NCBI GenBank assembly: GCA_903840165.1
Contig: CAIMEY010000108.1
Coordinates: 40,640 to 104,639, forward strand
Source of the DNA: an uncultured Myxococcales bacterium
GTDB taxonomy: Bacteria > Myxococcota_A > UBA9042
DNA length: 64,000 bases
Direction: 5' to 3'
Under the pieces are notes generated by a model. That model saw only the letters and a list, made by a program, of their open reading frames with translations. It did not search any database and was not told the origin of the DNA. Numbering within the stretch: position 1 is the first letter of the stretch; each line of letters starts with the position of its first letter. Positions 37,930 to 47,667 of the stretch are shown here, one piece after another. The translations under genes were made by a program, and so were the position numbers.

Positions 37930-39123
37930 ATGTCCCACGCCATCGCTCAACTGATTGCTGACAAGAACATCATTGTCTGCGTAGGCGCCGGCGGCGTAGG
38001 AAAAACGACGGCATCTGCAGTACTTGGGGTCGCCGCAGCGCAGATGGGGCGACGGGCCTTGGTCCTCACAGTTGACCCCGCCCGCCGCTTGGCGCAGGCG
38101 CTGGGACTCCAGGCCCTCGATGAGCACGTCCAACGCATTGATGTGCAAAAGTTTTCTGCCCAAGGCTGTGCGGTGCAGGTGCCACTCGATGTCGCCATGC
38201 TCGACGTCAAGAGGACCTTTGATCGCGTCATTGGTCGCTATGCGCCGACGCCTCAAGCCCGCGATGCGATCCTGGAACATCGCTTTTACAAACAGGCATC
38301 TACGGCATTGGCCGGTACCCAAGAGTACATGGCCATGGAGCGCCTGTATGAATCGGCGACCGGCGGAGATTACGACCTCGTCATCCTGGACACGCCTCCC
38401 TCGGCCCACGCCTTGGATTTTCTCGATGCGCCCGATCGACTCGTAGGTCTGTTTGATTCCAGGGCATTTCGCCTTCTGCTGCGGCCGGCTGGTACCGTTC
38501 GCCACCACCCGTTTCGCTCCGGTTCAGTGGTCATGCGCGGTCTATCGCGTTTCACTGGCGGCGACATGTTCGCCCATCTCCTTGAGTTCTTTGGTTATCT
38601 GTCTGAAACGTTTGATGGATTTGTTGCGCGCGCTCGCCAAGTCCAAACGCTATTGCGCAGTCCGCAGACTGCCTTCGTGCTGGTGTCAGCCTGTGATCGC
38701 GCGAGCACGGAACAGGCGCTCTACCTTGGCGAGCGGCTCGGGCAACTCAAGATGCAGGTGCAGGCGATGATCGTCAATCGCGTCGCGCCCTTTGCCCAGG
38801 CGCCTGCGACGGCCGGCAGTCGGCTGGAGACAGCGCTGGCAGCGGCCCTGGACCAGTTCAGCCGTGATGGTGCGGGAACGGGTCGCGATTTTGCAAAAGA
38901 ATCAATGGTCTTGAGCATGGTCGCTCGCAGTTTGGCGGGGCTCGCCTGTGCCGATCAGCAGCAGCTCGAAGCGATAATTGCCCGCACCGGACAGGCTTGG
39001 CCTATTTTGGCTGTTCCGCGGACCGAGCAGGAGCCCGATAACCTTGCTGCATTGGCGGCCTTGGCAGAACAATGGCGCCTGGATCCGGCCGAACCGGCGA
39101 CGTCTGAGCGAGTGAAAACGTGA
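37930..39123 (+). CDS. ArsA/GET3-family P-loop ATPase
   Basis: This encodes 397 residues from the ATG at 37930. The P-loop is GAGGVGKTT (19-27). The deviant Walker region LTVDPARRLAQALG and the switch DTPPSAHALDFLDAP replace the DTAPTGHTLR of eukaryotic GET3 and the arsenite pump ATPase. Cys residues needed to bind arsenite are not arranged as in ArsA, and there is no arsB, arsC or arsR here. A role in ion or membrane-protein handling is thus more likely than arsenic efflux. Its TGA stop overlaps the GTG of the next gene, so the two proteins are coupled. Confidence 0.9.
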   Translation: MSHAIAQLIADKNIIVCVGAGGVGKTTASAVLGVAAAQMGRRALVLTVDPARRLAQALGLQALDEHVQRIDVQKFSAQGCAVQVPLDVAMLDVKRTFDRVIGRYAPTPQARDAILEHRFYKQASTALAGTQEYMAMERLYESATGGDYDLVILDTPPSAHALDFLDAPDRLVGLFDSRAFRLLLRPAGTVRHHPFRSGSVVMRGLSRFTGGDMFAHLLEFFGYLSETFDGFVARARQVQTLLRSPQTAFVLVSACDRASTEQALYLGERLGQLKMQVQAMIVNRVAPFAQAPATAGSRLETALAAALDQFSRDGAGTGRDFAKESMVLSMVARSLAGLACADQQQLEAIIARTGQAWPILAVPRTEQEPDNLAALAALAEQWRLDPAEPATSERVKT

Positions 39124-41552
39124 AGAAGAACGCAGGGAAAGCAACGGTCGACGCGGCCGTGCCAGGCAACGCACCGCAGGCCCTCGCCGCCGCCAATCCT
39201 AGACAGAAGGCCGGGCTTGGTGTGATCGCGATGCTCGGCGTGGCCATTGCGCTGCCGGCCTTGTGGCTGGTGCTCGAAGGGTCGATCTACCTGGGCAATG
39301 GCACGGACCTCTATTCCTACCAAATTCCGCTGCGTTCCATGGTGCATTCAGCCCTGCTTGCCGGACACTGGCCGGGGTGGAATCCCTTTGAGCTTGGCGG
39401 GCTTGATGCGCACGCCGGGATGCAGCTCGGTCTCACGTATCCGCCGGACCTATTGGCCTCGCTGCTGTCCGACCTGCGGGCCTCGAGTTGGCTAATAGCG
39501 TTACATCTTCTCGGTTTATCTATCGGCGCCCTGCGTCTTGGGCGCTGGCTGGGCGGTGAGTTGGCGGGCCTCAAGGGCTGGCTACCAGGTGTGGTGCTTG
39601 CGGCTGCACTAGTCGGTAGTGGTCCGGTCTGGGGCCATGTCTATGCGGGCCATGTCAGCTGGGTGCAGGCCGTGGCCTGGGTGCCCTGGATCTGGCTCTT
39701 TGCGCTGATGGCCGTGCGCAATCGTCAGTGGTCTTCGGTGTTTGCAGCCGTAGGTGCCCTGGGCGCTCAGGTCTTGGCTGGGCATCCGCAGGTGACGTAT
39801 CTGGCCCTAGTCGGTCTTTGCTTTGCCTTGCTGGCCGAGGCGCTGGTAGGCAATTCCCTGTCTAACAAGGATCTTTCGCCGCGCAGTTGGCAGCGTTGGC
39901 CGGGGACGGTAGCAGCCTTGGCGGTCCTGCTACTGCTGGTGGGTGGTGCGGCGCTGCTGGCCGCCATGCAGTGGCTGCCCACGGCGATGGCTCAAGGGAC
40001 CCTCAACCGCAACCTCGCGAGTCAACAGGACATCGCCTTTGCATTTTCCGCGACGCCGCAGACGCTGTGGACCCTGATCGCGCCCACGGTTTGGGGCGGT
40101 TTGCAGGCCCAGCCGGTCGATGTCGCCTACCACGAAACTGTGGCCTTTGTTGGCGCCATTGTGCTTGGCTTAGCGCTTTTCGCTGTGTGTACAGCCGGTT
40201 TGCGGGCGTGGATCCTTGGTTTTGGCGCGCTGTTTTGCTTTGCGCTTTCTGCCGGCAACAAACTGCCCCTTCTGCCCAATCTCCTCGATATGATTCCGGG
40301 TATTGGTGCCTTTCGCGTGCCTGGTCGCTGGGTGCTGCCGGGCGTGCTGCTGCTGGCGGTTCTTGGGACCCAAGGCATGGCGCTACTGCTGCAAGAGCCG
40401 AGCAAGACAGCGAATTTGCGTCGATGGCCAGCCATTCCCTTGGCGCTGGCGGCCCTGCTGTTGCTCGGTTTGGACCTCGGCATGGACGTTGATCACGGCT
40501 GGTGGGCTGATGTTGCCAAGGCAGGGCGCCTGGATTTGCGCTTAGCACCCAGTTACTTGGGGACTGCCCAGGCAAACCTAGCGTGGGCGGCGCTGTGCAT
40601 CGGGCTAGTCGCCGCTGCTGTGGCGCGTCCCGCCTGGCGTCCTTCCGCAGCTTGGCTCTTGGCGGTGGCGGCGGTGGGCCAAGGTTGGTGGTTGGCGTCT
40701 TTGCACTTGCAATCTGGCGCCTTTCACGGCGAGTCCGAGGTCAGCTGGACCCCTCAAGAGCGCGCAGCCTTGACCAAGGCCATTGGCACGCAACATCGTT
40801 TGGTAACGGCTGCCAGCCTAAGACAGGCCGACTGGGGTGGCACCTTAGGTATTGGAATTGCTGGCGGTTACGAGCCGGCTGTCACCGCGACCGCCAACCG
40901 CTACGGCAATCAACTGGCCATGCGGCCGATGGACGGTTACGCGGTGAACTTTCAGGCGCGCCGCCCGACGATTTGGCTGGATCGTCTAGCGGTTTCTCAC
41001 CTACTGCTCCCCGGCGCGGACCCCAACACCTCGAAGTCCTTTGAGGCCTGGCCCGTGGCGCAAACCTTTGATTCGGCCCGCGTTCTGCGCAGCAATCCCA
41101 AGGCTTTTTCGCGCATTGCCGCCCCTGGCCAGATCCAAGTCATCGCCGATGAGCAGCAGGCCCTGCTGGCTTTGCCGCGCCTGCCTCCAGAAACGGTGCT
41201 TTTGTCCGAGTCGTTGCCGCACACGCCGGGGGCGCAGGCGACGATCACGGTGCAAAGCGACGCCCTGAGTCCACTGGCATTTACGGCCCAAGTCACCCAG
41301 CCCACGGTCGTGGTCGTGCGCGACGCGTGGGCCCCGGGCTGGCAGGTGCAGGTGGATGGTCGCCCAAGCAAAATCGTAAAAGCTGACGCGATGTTCCGCG
41401 CCATTTCCCTGCCCGCCGGTATCCACAACGTGCAGTTTGATTACACCTGTCCCGGGCTGCGCGTCGGTTTGCTGCTGTCCGCCGCGGCTTGGCTGCTCTG
41501 GCTGGCCGGTTGGTTGATCGTGGCGCGTCGACGCGGCAGTAGCGCATTTTGA
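39120..41552 (+). CDS. YfhO-family multispanning membrane protein
   Basis: This encodes 810 residues, starting at a GTG that overlaps the ATPase stop. A first helix (about 33-50) is followed by the YfhO/GT-C-like hallmark GNGTDLYSYQIPLRSMVHSALLAGHWPGWNP with acidic residues in the first outer loop. Ten or more further membrane helices follow up to about residue 510, then a large outer domain (DRLAVSHLLLPG, VVVVRDAWAPGWQVQVDG) and a final helix at the C-terminus. YfhO proteins are thought to be lipid-linked-sugar glycosyltransferases. The exact donor and acceptor are unknown. Confidence 0.85.
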   Translation: MKKNAGKATVDAAVPGNAPQALAAANPRQKAGLGVIAMLGVAIALPALWLVLEGSIYLGNGTDLYSYQIPLRSMVHSALLAGHWPGWNPFELGGLDAHAGMQLGLTYPPDLLASLLSDLRASSWLIALHLLGLSIGALRLGRWLGGELAGLKGWLPGVVLAAALVGSGPVWGHVYAGHVSWVQAVAWVPWIWLFALMAVRNRQWSSVFAAVGALGAQVLAGHPQVTYLALVGLCFALLAEALVGNSLSNKDLSPRSWQRWPGTVAALAVLLLLVGGAALLAAMQWLPTAMAQGTLNRNLASQQDIAFAFSATPQTLWTLIAPTVWGGLQAQPVDVAYHETVAFVGAIVLGLALFAVCTAGLRAWILGFGALFCFALSAGNKLPLLPNLLDMIPGIGAFRVPGRWVLPGVLLLAVLGTQGMALLLQEPSKTANLRRWPAIPLALAALLLLGLDLGMDVDHGWWADVAKAGRLDLRLAPSYLGTAQANLAWAALCIGLVAAAVARPAWRPSAAWLLAVAAVGQGWWLASLHLQSGAFHGESEVSWTPQERAALTKAIGTQHRLVTAASLRQADWGGTLGIGIAGGYEPAVTATANRYGNQLAMRPMDGYAVNFQARRPTIWLDRLAVSHLLLPGADPNTSKSFEAWPVAQTFDSARVLRSNPKAFSRIAAPGQIQVIADEQQALLALPRLPPETVLLSESLPHTPGAQATITVQSDALSPLAFTAQVTQPTVVVVRDAWAPGWQVQVDGRPSKIVKADAMFRAISLPAGIHNVQFDYTCPGLRVGLLLSAAAWLLWLAGWLIVARRRGSSAF

Positions 41553-41640
41553 CAGCCAGATCGCCTAGATCTATACCGATGCCTCACCCCTGGGACGGGG
41601 TCGCCTTGCGCCGCTGCAGGAACCATCAGGACGGGCCGCC

Positions 41641-41826
41641 ATGCTTCGCCGAGAATCGGAAAAAGTCATGGAAACAATTCGCGAACATGGCGGATCGCAC
41701 CTGCCATGTCCCAAGCGCAAGAACCGCGCGATGGTCGCCGTCGAAGTCTGCCAAGCCCGCTGCACCTTCTGCCGCAAGTGCCCGATCTACCAGGCCTGGC
41801 GCAATCCGCCCCTGCGGCTGTTCTAG
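41641..41826 (+). CDS. tiny cysteine-cluster protein
   Basis: This encodes 61 residues; an in-frame ATG at 41668 gives 52. Five Cys are arranged as C23 and then C37-x3-C41-x2-C44-x2-C47 in CQARCTFCRKCPIYQ. CX3CX2C is the Fe-S motif of radical SAM enzymes, but the protein is far too short for that fold, so a small zinc or Fe-S binding protein is more likely. AGGA ten bases before the first ATG is an acceptable ribosome site. It follows the YfhO gene by 88 bases on the same strand. Coding is plausible but not certain. Confidence 0.55.
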   Translation: MLRRESEKVMETIREHGGSHLPCPKRKNRAMVAVEVCQARCTFCRKCPIYQAWRNPPLRLF

Positions 41827-41860
41827 TCCCGTCGCAAATTCGAATACTTGAGCGGCCGCA

Positions 41861-41877
41861 GTTCCGCTGGACGGAAC
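41861..41877. terminator. short hairpin between the Cys-cluster gene and comEC
   Basis: GTTCCG (41861-41866) and CGGAAC (41872-41877) pair perfectly across a 5-base loop between two convergent genes. No T-run on either side. Confidence 0.3.
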
Positions 41878-41922
41878 CTGACGCAGTGACGCCGTTCTTG
41901 GCGAGAATCATTCGCAATCCCG

Positions 41923-44406
41923 CTATCTTGACGCCTCCTTGGCCGCATCCCGAGGCGCCTCAAGCAGCGCCGTCCGTTCCCCCTGCGTCAGCGTCATCCC
42001 CGTGGTGCCCACCGTCCCGCGAACATAGCCGGCATCGCTTGTCCATAGGGGCACGCCAAGCACTTGATACCTAGCGCGAATTTCGGCATGGGGAAAAGGC
42101 AGGGGCCCCCAAGGCCGCGCGCCCGCCAAGGCGATCTTGGGCTGCAATTGCCCAAGGAATTCAGGCGTAGAGGAGGTTCGACTACCGTGGTGCGGCACCT
42201 TGATCAGCGTGACGGCGCCGAGCACGCCTGACTGGAGTAAGCGGGTCTCCGCCGTTTGCTCAATGTCACCTGCGAGCAGCAGCTTTTGCCCGTGGGCCTG
42301 GACCTGCAGAACCAGTGAATTATCATTGAAATCCAGCGATGTATCGTGGGGCGATTGGGCCTCGGGTGGCCACAGCACGTCGATGTCTACCCCCGCAAGC
42401 TGAATGTGCCGCGGTCCTGTGGAGAAATCGCGAATCGGAACATGGTGTTGACTGAGGATCGCCAACAACTGGGCATGCTCTTGGCCCCCCGGCACCTGCC
42501 GATTCCACCACAGTTCGCCGACGTCAAAGTTGCGCGCCACCGCCAGGAGTCCGTTTTCATGGTCGGGATGGCCGTGGCTAATCACCATACGATCAATGCG
42601 TTTCACCCCCAAGGCGTGTAGGGCCGGCACCACGGCGAGGCGGCCGACCAGACCGTCGTCGCCGACAAAGCCGCCGGCATCGACTAGCAGGGTCGAGCCG
42701 TCGCCAAAGCGCAACAACGTGCAGTCCCCGTGGCCGACATCCAGGAACGTCAGTTGGACATCGCCAGGTGCAACTTGTTCGTTTACGCTTTGAACCTCTA
42801 GGCTAATTGCCGCGATCAGCGTTAGCACGCCGGCCGCCCACAGCCAGCGTCTGCGGTGCCACCACGCCGCCACAAGCACAGGCGGCAAAAGGCCTACGGT
42901 GACAACGGGCCAGCCATGGGCGTGCCACAGGGGCGTCAGTTCGCTCGGCAGGGCCACAGCGCGATGCAGGGGCCACAGAGCGCCCCGGGCCAATGGTGCC
43001 AACCAACCCGTCCACTCGGCCGGCAGCGCGCACGCTAGGCCTGTTAGCGCCAGCGCAAAGGGCAAAAGCAAGGTTCCGGCGTACGGCACCACCAGCAGGT
43101 TGGCTGGTACCGAGACCAAAGGCAGCGCCCCGAACTGCGCCAGAACGACCGGCGCGGTCAGAGCGGACGGCGCCAGACTGCTGCGCCAAGCCATGCGCAA
43201 CCAGCCGATAAGACCGCGATTTTCCCCACCCAGCCCTCCTGCCCAGACCAGGCCTAGCACCCCCAAGATCGACAGTTGCAACCCGGCATCGCCCATGGCG
43301 ATTGGGTCGAGGATAAGCAGGCACGTCAGGCCAAGTCCAAGAGACTCAAAGATATCCAAGCGCGCCGCCACAGCTCGGCTCAGCAGGACCACGCTCACCA
43401 TCCAGCCCGCTCGCACAGTTGCCTGGGCAGAACCCGTGACCAGCGCATAGGTCCACGCCGCCGTGCTGCAAGGGGCAAATAGCCAAAAATCTAAAGGCCT
43501 TCGTCGCAATAGTCCGCGCAGTGGCCCGCGCAGGAGCCGCTGCAAAACCCAACGCACCAGCCACACCACCGCGGCCAAATGACTGCCCGACACCGCCATG
43601 ACGTGCGAAGTGCCTGTAGCCTTGAGCCAATCCTGCAAATGCGGCTCGACGCTCGCCCGATCACCCAGGGCCAGGGCCGCCAAGACATCGCCATCAGGCC
43701 CTGGCACCACCTTTCTCAGGCGCTGGGCCAGAGACCGCTGCCAAGTACCCGTGCAGCGAACGACGGCGTCCGTCAGCTGCCCCGGCCACTGCCACCAGGG
43801 CCGATCGCTTGGAAAAATAGCCAGTTGATCAACGTGAGCGACGCGAATCTGCCCGACCAGCCCCCGCGCCTGCCAGGGTCCACGCAGGTCACGCGCGCCC
43901 GGATTGCCATAGGCCGGCGGGGGCAGCGTAAACGCCGGCACGCGCAGGAGATCGCCCACATGCAGCGGCACTTCCGAGGAGTGCACCTGCACATCGAGGC
44001 GACCGTCGCGCAGTTTGCAGTCGCCCGGCGCATAACAGCTCTGTAACCATTGCGCTTCCATGCGAAAGCCGTGTGGGGCCCAGGCCGGCTCCGTGCGCAC
44101 GGCGAGGACCTGCACCGGGGGCTGCAAGCGCGGAAAGGGCAGATCCAGCACGGGCTTAGGCGTCGCTGCAACCGTCCAACTGCTGAGCCCCGCCATGGCC
44201 AAAAGCAGCAGCAGCCAAGTCGCAGCCACACTGGGACCGCGCTGACGTTGCAAGATCAGCGGCAGAAGCGCTAGGCAAGCGATTGAAACAATGAGGCAAT
44301 CTAAGGCGACCGTTAGGCCCAGCAGCTGCCCCGAGAGCAGCGCCACGGCTGCGGGAGACCAGATGCGCCCTTGGATGTGGGGACGGAGTTGATTTGGCCA
44401 GCGCAC
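41923..44406 (-). CDS. comEC: DNA-uptake channel ComEC/Rec2
   Basis: This encodes 827 residues. It is the inner-membrane channel that takes single-stranded DNA into the cytoplasm during transformation. The N-terminal helices and OB-type domain (about 30-200) are followed by the competence-domain core: LAALALGDRASVEPHLQDWLKATGTSHVMAVSGSHL, then many helices. The C-terminal metallo-beta-lactamase-like domain holds SHGHPDHENG (His611-His616) and VPHHGSRTSS. All three usual parts are present in one gene. No other com or pilus gene is in the window. It lies downstream of the nuclease and calcium-repeat genes on the same strand, 122 bases after the last. Confidence 0.94.
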   Translation of the reverse strand: MRWPNQLRPHIQGRIWSPAAVALLSGQLLGLTVALDCLIVSIACLALLPLILQRQRGPSVAATWLLLLLAMAGLSSWTVAATPKPVLDLPFPRLQPPVQVLAVRTEPAWAPHGFRMEAQWLQSCYAPGDCKLRDGRLDVQVHSSEVPLHVGDLLRVPAFTLPPPAYGNPGARDLRGPWQARGLVGQIRVAHVDQLAIFPSDRPWWQWPGQLTDAVVRCTGTWQRSLAQRLRKVVPGPDGDVLAALALGDRASVEPHLQDWLKATGTSHVMAVSGSHLAAVVWLVRWVLQRLLRGPLRGLLRRRPLDFWLFAPCSTAAWTYALVTGSAQATVRAGWMVSVVLLSRAVAARLDIFESLGLGLTCLLILDPIAMGDAGLQLSILGVLGLVWAGGLGGENRGLIGWLRMAWRSSLAPSALTAPVVLAQFGALPLVSVPANLLVVPYAGTLLLPFALALTGLACALPAEWTGWLAPLARGALWPLHRAVALPSELTPLWHAHGWPVVTVGLLPPVLVAAWWHRRRWLWAAGVLTLIAAISLEVQSVNEQVAPGDVQLTFLDVGHGDCTLLRFGDGSTLLVDAGGFVGDDGLVGRLAVVPALHALGVKRIDRMVISHGHPDHENGLLAVARNFDVGELWWNRQVPGGQEHAQLLAILSQHHVPIRDFSTGPRHIQLAGVDIDVLWPPEAQSPHDTSLDFNDNSLVLQVQAHGQKLLLAGDIEQTAETRLLQSGVLGAVTLIKVPHHGSRTSSTPEFLGQLQPKIALAGARPWGPLPFPHAEIRARYQVLGVPLWTSDAGYVRGTVGTTGMTLTQGERTALLEAPRDAAKEASR

Positions 44407-44528
44407 GGCAGATCCATTCGGGCGTTCATTGCCCTATGAATCCTGTGATCGCTCGATTTCCGAAAAACGGTCGCGCGCGGCGCAAAAAAGATGGCTTGGC
44501 GGCAAAAAAAATGCTGCTCGCCCTGTCG

Positions 44529-46217
44529 CTAGAAGCGGAACTGCGCGGAACCCATGATCTCTTGCTCATGCAGGGCAGTCTGCGTAGTGTCACCTTGGAC
44601 GTGCCGATCGCGGTAGCGGATAGTGAAGATCCCGATATTCTTCCAGAAGTAGTAGTGAATAGCGGCGCGGAACATCTGCTCATCGAGGGCCTTGAGGATA
44701 TTCTTGATGTCGGTCTGCACCGTGGCGGGCAGATTGTCGTAGGGCGTCGCGTGGAACATACCGTAATCAGCAGCGATCAGAATCTTCTTGGGCCATACCA
44801 GGAAGCCGGCCTGCACGTTCCAGGCGGTCTGGGTCGAGCCGAAGTTCAGCTCGCGCTTGCCATAGAATTCCGCAATGGCCACAAGGCGATTGGCGCGTAG
44901 CACTGCATTGACGTTGATCGCGGGATAGCGCTCCTGGGCCCGTTGATCGTACTTGCCGCCGATGGTGATACCAAACGTCAGCGGCACCGGGGTGTACAGG
45001 AACGGCGAGTCAAAGCGGCTAAGTCGGCCAAAGATGTTGATGCCCACTTGGCCACCGCCACTGTAGGTGTAGTTGCTGTTGTCGTAGGTGAAGTACTTGC
45101 CACCGACATTGCCGCTGGAACGACCGGAGCCGCCGGCCGCAAACACCCGGTAAAACAAACGAAAATCCTTAGTCAGGGGGCCGAATACTTCGGTGGCGGC
45201 GCCGTTGCCCTGCTCAAAGGCCGTCGTCATGTAATAGGCTGGATCCAAGAGCAAAAGCTTGGATGTCGAGATGATAAGCGCCGTCGACAAGCCACCGCCG
45301 CCTGAGTTGATATTGAAGAAGTGGGCGGAGTTGTTGATCGGCATCTGGAACATGGCAAAAGACAGGCGCGGCGACTTCTCAGCGCGCAAGCTGAGCATGT
45401 AGAAGCTGTTCTGCACACCGGCGATGGGGCCGAAGGAACGCAGCTGCAACTTCGCGAAATTGGTGTCGTATTGCCACGGTACGGCCGGCTTGGTTGCGCC
45501 CGTGCCACCCGTCGGGTCGCTGACCTTGCTGTCCCACTGGTCCGGATTGCCGGACTTCAGGCCGGTGGTCACCACCTGCCCGACCACGGAGAAGCGCATG
45601 CCCGGATTGCCACGACAAACCGTGACTTCGGGGTCAAATCGGCAGCCGAAGTCGGCGCAGTCGATCATGCCATCGCCGTCGTTGTCGATGCCGTCGGAGC
45701 ACACTTCATCATTGCGTTCGCCGTCTTTGTCGCGCCCCTTGCCGATGAGGTCCACCGGGTCCACGCCCTCGCCGATTTCAGGCATGTCCACCGCATCGGG
45801 GGCGTCGCTGCTGCCCTTTTCGGCCGCGCGGCCAGCGCCGCTGAGCTCGCCTTTCCACGAGCCCTTGCACACGGTGATACCGGCGCCTTCGCAGTCGGGG
45901 TCGTCGCAGTCGATGAGGCCGTCGCCGTCATTGTCGAACCAATCGCTGCAGCGCGCGTTGGTATTCTCAGGCCCGGAGCCCACTTTGCAGGCGATGTCGT
46001 CGCGGCAGTCGGCGTCGGCGCAATCGACCATGCCGTCGCCGTCGTCGTCCTTGCGGTCGGTGCAGTTGGTTTCACGCTTGGCGTTGTCTGCCGGTGCGGC
46101 CGCCGGTGCAGCTGCGGGACCAGTTGCAGGTTCATCCGCAAATCCAACGGCTTGCCATAGGCCCATGCCAGTCGTGACGACTGCCGCTGCCATCCATCCC
46201 GCTACACGCTTGTCCAT
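44529..46217 (-). CDS. outer-membrane barrel-like protein with three DxDxDG repeats
   Basis: This encodes 562 residues, with AGGTGATCA before the ATG. The signal peptide ends at about residue 27 (AVGFA). Residues about 47-210 hold three C-D/N-DGDG-DCxDxxC repeats (NCTDRKDDDGDGMVDC, RCSDWFDNDGDGLIDC, VCSDGIDNDGDGMIDC), which are calcium-binding type by their DxDxDG loops. From about residue 215 the protein is strand-rich with Tyr/Phe/Gly (MRFSVVGQVVTTG, NSFYMLSLRAEKSPRLSFAM, LTFGITIGGKYDQ) and ends ...GSAQFRF, as barrel proteins do. Fusion of surface-type repeats to a barrel is unusual. It follows the nine-repeat lipoprotein by 63 bases. Confidence 0.75.
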   Translation of the reverse strand: MDKRVAGWMAAAVVTTGMGLWQAVGFADEPATGPAAAPAAAPADNAKRETNCTDRKDDDGDGMVDCADADCRDDIACKVGSGPENTNARCSDWFDNDGDGLIDCDDPDCEGAGITVCKGSWKGELSGAGRAAEKGSSDAPDAVDMPEIGEGVDPVDLIGKGRDKDGERNDEVCSDGIDNDGDGMIDCADFGCRFDPEVTVCRGNPGMRFSVVGQVVTTGLKSGNPDQWDSKVSDPTGGTGATKPAVPWQYDTNFAKLQLRSFGPIAGVQNSFYMLSLRAEKSPRLSFAMFQMPINNSAHFFNINSGGGGLSTALIISTSKLLLLDPAYYMTTAFEQGNGAATEVFGPLTKDFRLFYRVFAAGGSGRSSGNVGGKYFTYDNSNYTYSGGGQVGINIFGRLSRFDSPFLYTPVPLTFGITIGGKYDQRAQERYPAINVNAVLRANRLVAIAEFYGKRELNFGSTQTAWNVQAGFLVWPKKILIAADYGMFHATPYDNLPATVQTDIKNILKALDEQMFRAAIHYYFWKNIGIFTIRYRDRHVQGDTTQTALHEQEIMGSAQFRF

Positions 46218-46280
46218 TGATCACCTACTGTTGGCGCCGTCCGGCTTGGGGCGGTGCCGATAAATGCCGTCTAGAGACGT

Positions 46281-47582
46281 CTATTGCCCGCAAATCTTAG
46301 GCTTTCCATTGCACACGGTCACAGCCGGATTCCAGCTGCAGTCCCAGTCGTCGCAATCGAAGTACCCGTCCTTGTCATTGTCTACGCCGTCTTGGCAGCG
46401 AAAGTTGGCGTCGCCGCTGGCATCGCCGAGGCTTTCCTGGCACGCCTGTTTCACTGCGATATCGGTAGCATGGCTGCATGAGTAGTCGGCGCAATCCGCG
46501 TAGCCATTGCCGTCATTGTCGATGTGGTCGGTGCACTTTTCGAAGGTGACTTCCAAGATCGTCGTGCAGTAGTCCGCCACCGTCTGGTCCGTGCCGTCGG
46601 CATTCTTGTGGCCAGGCCACGGTTGCACAGACTTGCTGCACGAGTAGTCGCCGCAATCGGTGTACTTGTTCTTGTCATTGTCCTTGCCGTCCGTGCACTT
46701 GGCATAGGTGTCTTCGGCAATCGATGCGCAGTAATCCAAGATCTTCTGGTCGGTCGACTGGCTGCACGAATGGTCGCCGCAGTCGATGTAACCATTGCCG
46801 TTGTTGTCGATGCCGTCCGAGCACGTCGCAAGGGTGTCTTCCTGCTTGCTGGCGCAATAGGCCATCACCGCCGGGTCCGTCGACCCCGAGCAGGAAAAGT
46901 CATTGCAATCGCTGTATTTGCTGTTGTCGTTGTCGCAGCCGTCGGAGCATAGGGCCAAGGTATTCTCCTTGGCGGCAACCGGGCAGGCCTTCTTACACGG
47001 CGTTGTGTTCGCGCAGTCGGAGTCCGCGCAATCAATGGCCTTATCGCCGTCGTTGTCGCGGCCATCGGAACAGGCGGCGTCGGTTGTCTCCACGCAGACC
47101 GTCACGTACATGCCGTGCAAGCAGCCGAAATCGGCGCAATCGACAAAGCCATTGCCGTCATTGTCCTTGCCGTCTGAGCAGGTAGCGTCCGTGAACTCCA
47201 TGCCGCAGCACGTTTCGGGCACATTGGTGCAGTTGGTGTCGGCGCAGTCGAAGTTGCCGTCGTCATCGTTGTCGATCTGATCGTGGCACGTCATCGGCGT
47301 ATTCTCTTTGGAGAGCGTGTCGTTGAGCGGGAATCTCTGGCCACACAGCGTCGTTTCCTGCCAGCAGTCCGGGTCGGCGCAGTCGATGAGGCCATCGTGA
47401 TCGTTGTCGCGGCCATCGCTGCACGCCAACTCGTCGGCTTCATAGCCCGCAACCGGCGTTGCTGGCGCGGTGTAGCATGAGGTTAATACAGGCAAAATCA
47501 GGGCTACGCAGGCCAAGGCCCCATTGATACCCGGGCGCAGGCGCTGTGTGCTGTCGATCCGGTGCGGCTCCATGGCGGTCAT
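46281..47582 (-). CDS. lipoprotein with nine Cys/DxDxDG calcium-binding-type repeats
   Basis: This encodes 433 residues. GGAG six bases before the ATG at 47582 supports that start; an ATG three codons later is possible. The signal sequence ends LPVLTSC (lipobox). Nine repeats of about 35-47 residues follow, with pattern C-x-D-x-x-D-N-D-x-D/N-G-x-x-D-C-x-D-x-x-C, each ending in a further Cys after a variable loop. The acidic loops read as thrombospondin-type-3 or MopE-like calcium sites and the Cys pairs as disulfides. It should sit on the cell surface or the outer membrane. The same repeats occur in the next gene. Confidence 0.85.
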   Translation of the reverse strand: MTAMEPHRIDSTQRLRPGINGALACVALILPVLTSCYTAPATPVAGYEADELACSDGRDNDHDGLIDCADPDCWQETTLCGQRFPLNDTLSKENTPMTCHDQIDNDDDGNFDCADTNCTNVPETCCGMEFTDATCSDGKDNDGNGFVDCADFGCLHGMYVTVCVETTDAACSDGRDNDGDKAIDCADSDCANTTPCKKACPVAAKENTLALCSDGCDNDNSKYSDCNDFSCSGSTDPAVMAYCASKQEDTLATCSDGIDNNGNGYIDCGDHSCSQSTDQKILDYCASIAEDTYAKCTDGKDNDKNKYTDCGDYSCSKSVQPWPGHKNADGTDQTVADYCTTILEVTFEKCTDHIDNDGNGYADCADYSCSHATDIAVKQACQESLGDASGDANFRCQDGVDNDKDGYFDCDDWDCSWNPAVTVCNGKPKICGQ

Positions 47583-47667
47583 CTGTGGCTCCGGCGCTGC
47601 CCTGAGGCGGCCCTATCAGCGTGGCGCGCGGGCCTTGCGGAGCGACCGCCGGGCCCAGTCAATGAGG

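Noticed and set aside
37930..39123. Arsenite-efflux ATPase
   Set aside because: No arsenite-binding Cys pattern and no arsB/arsR/arsC gene nearby.
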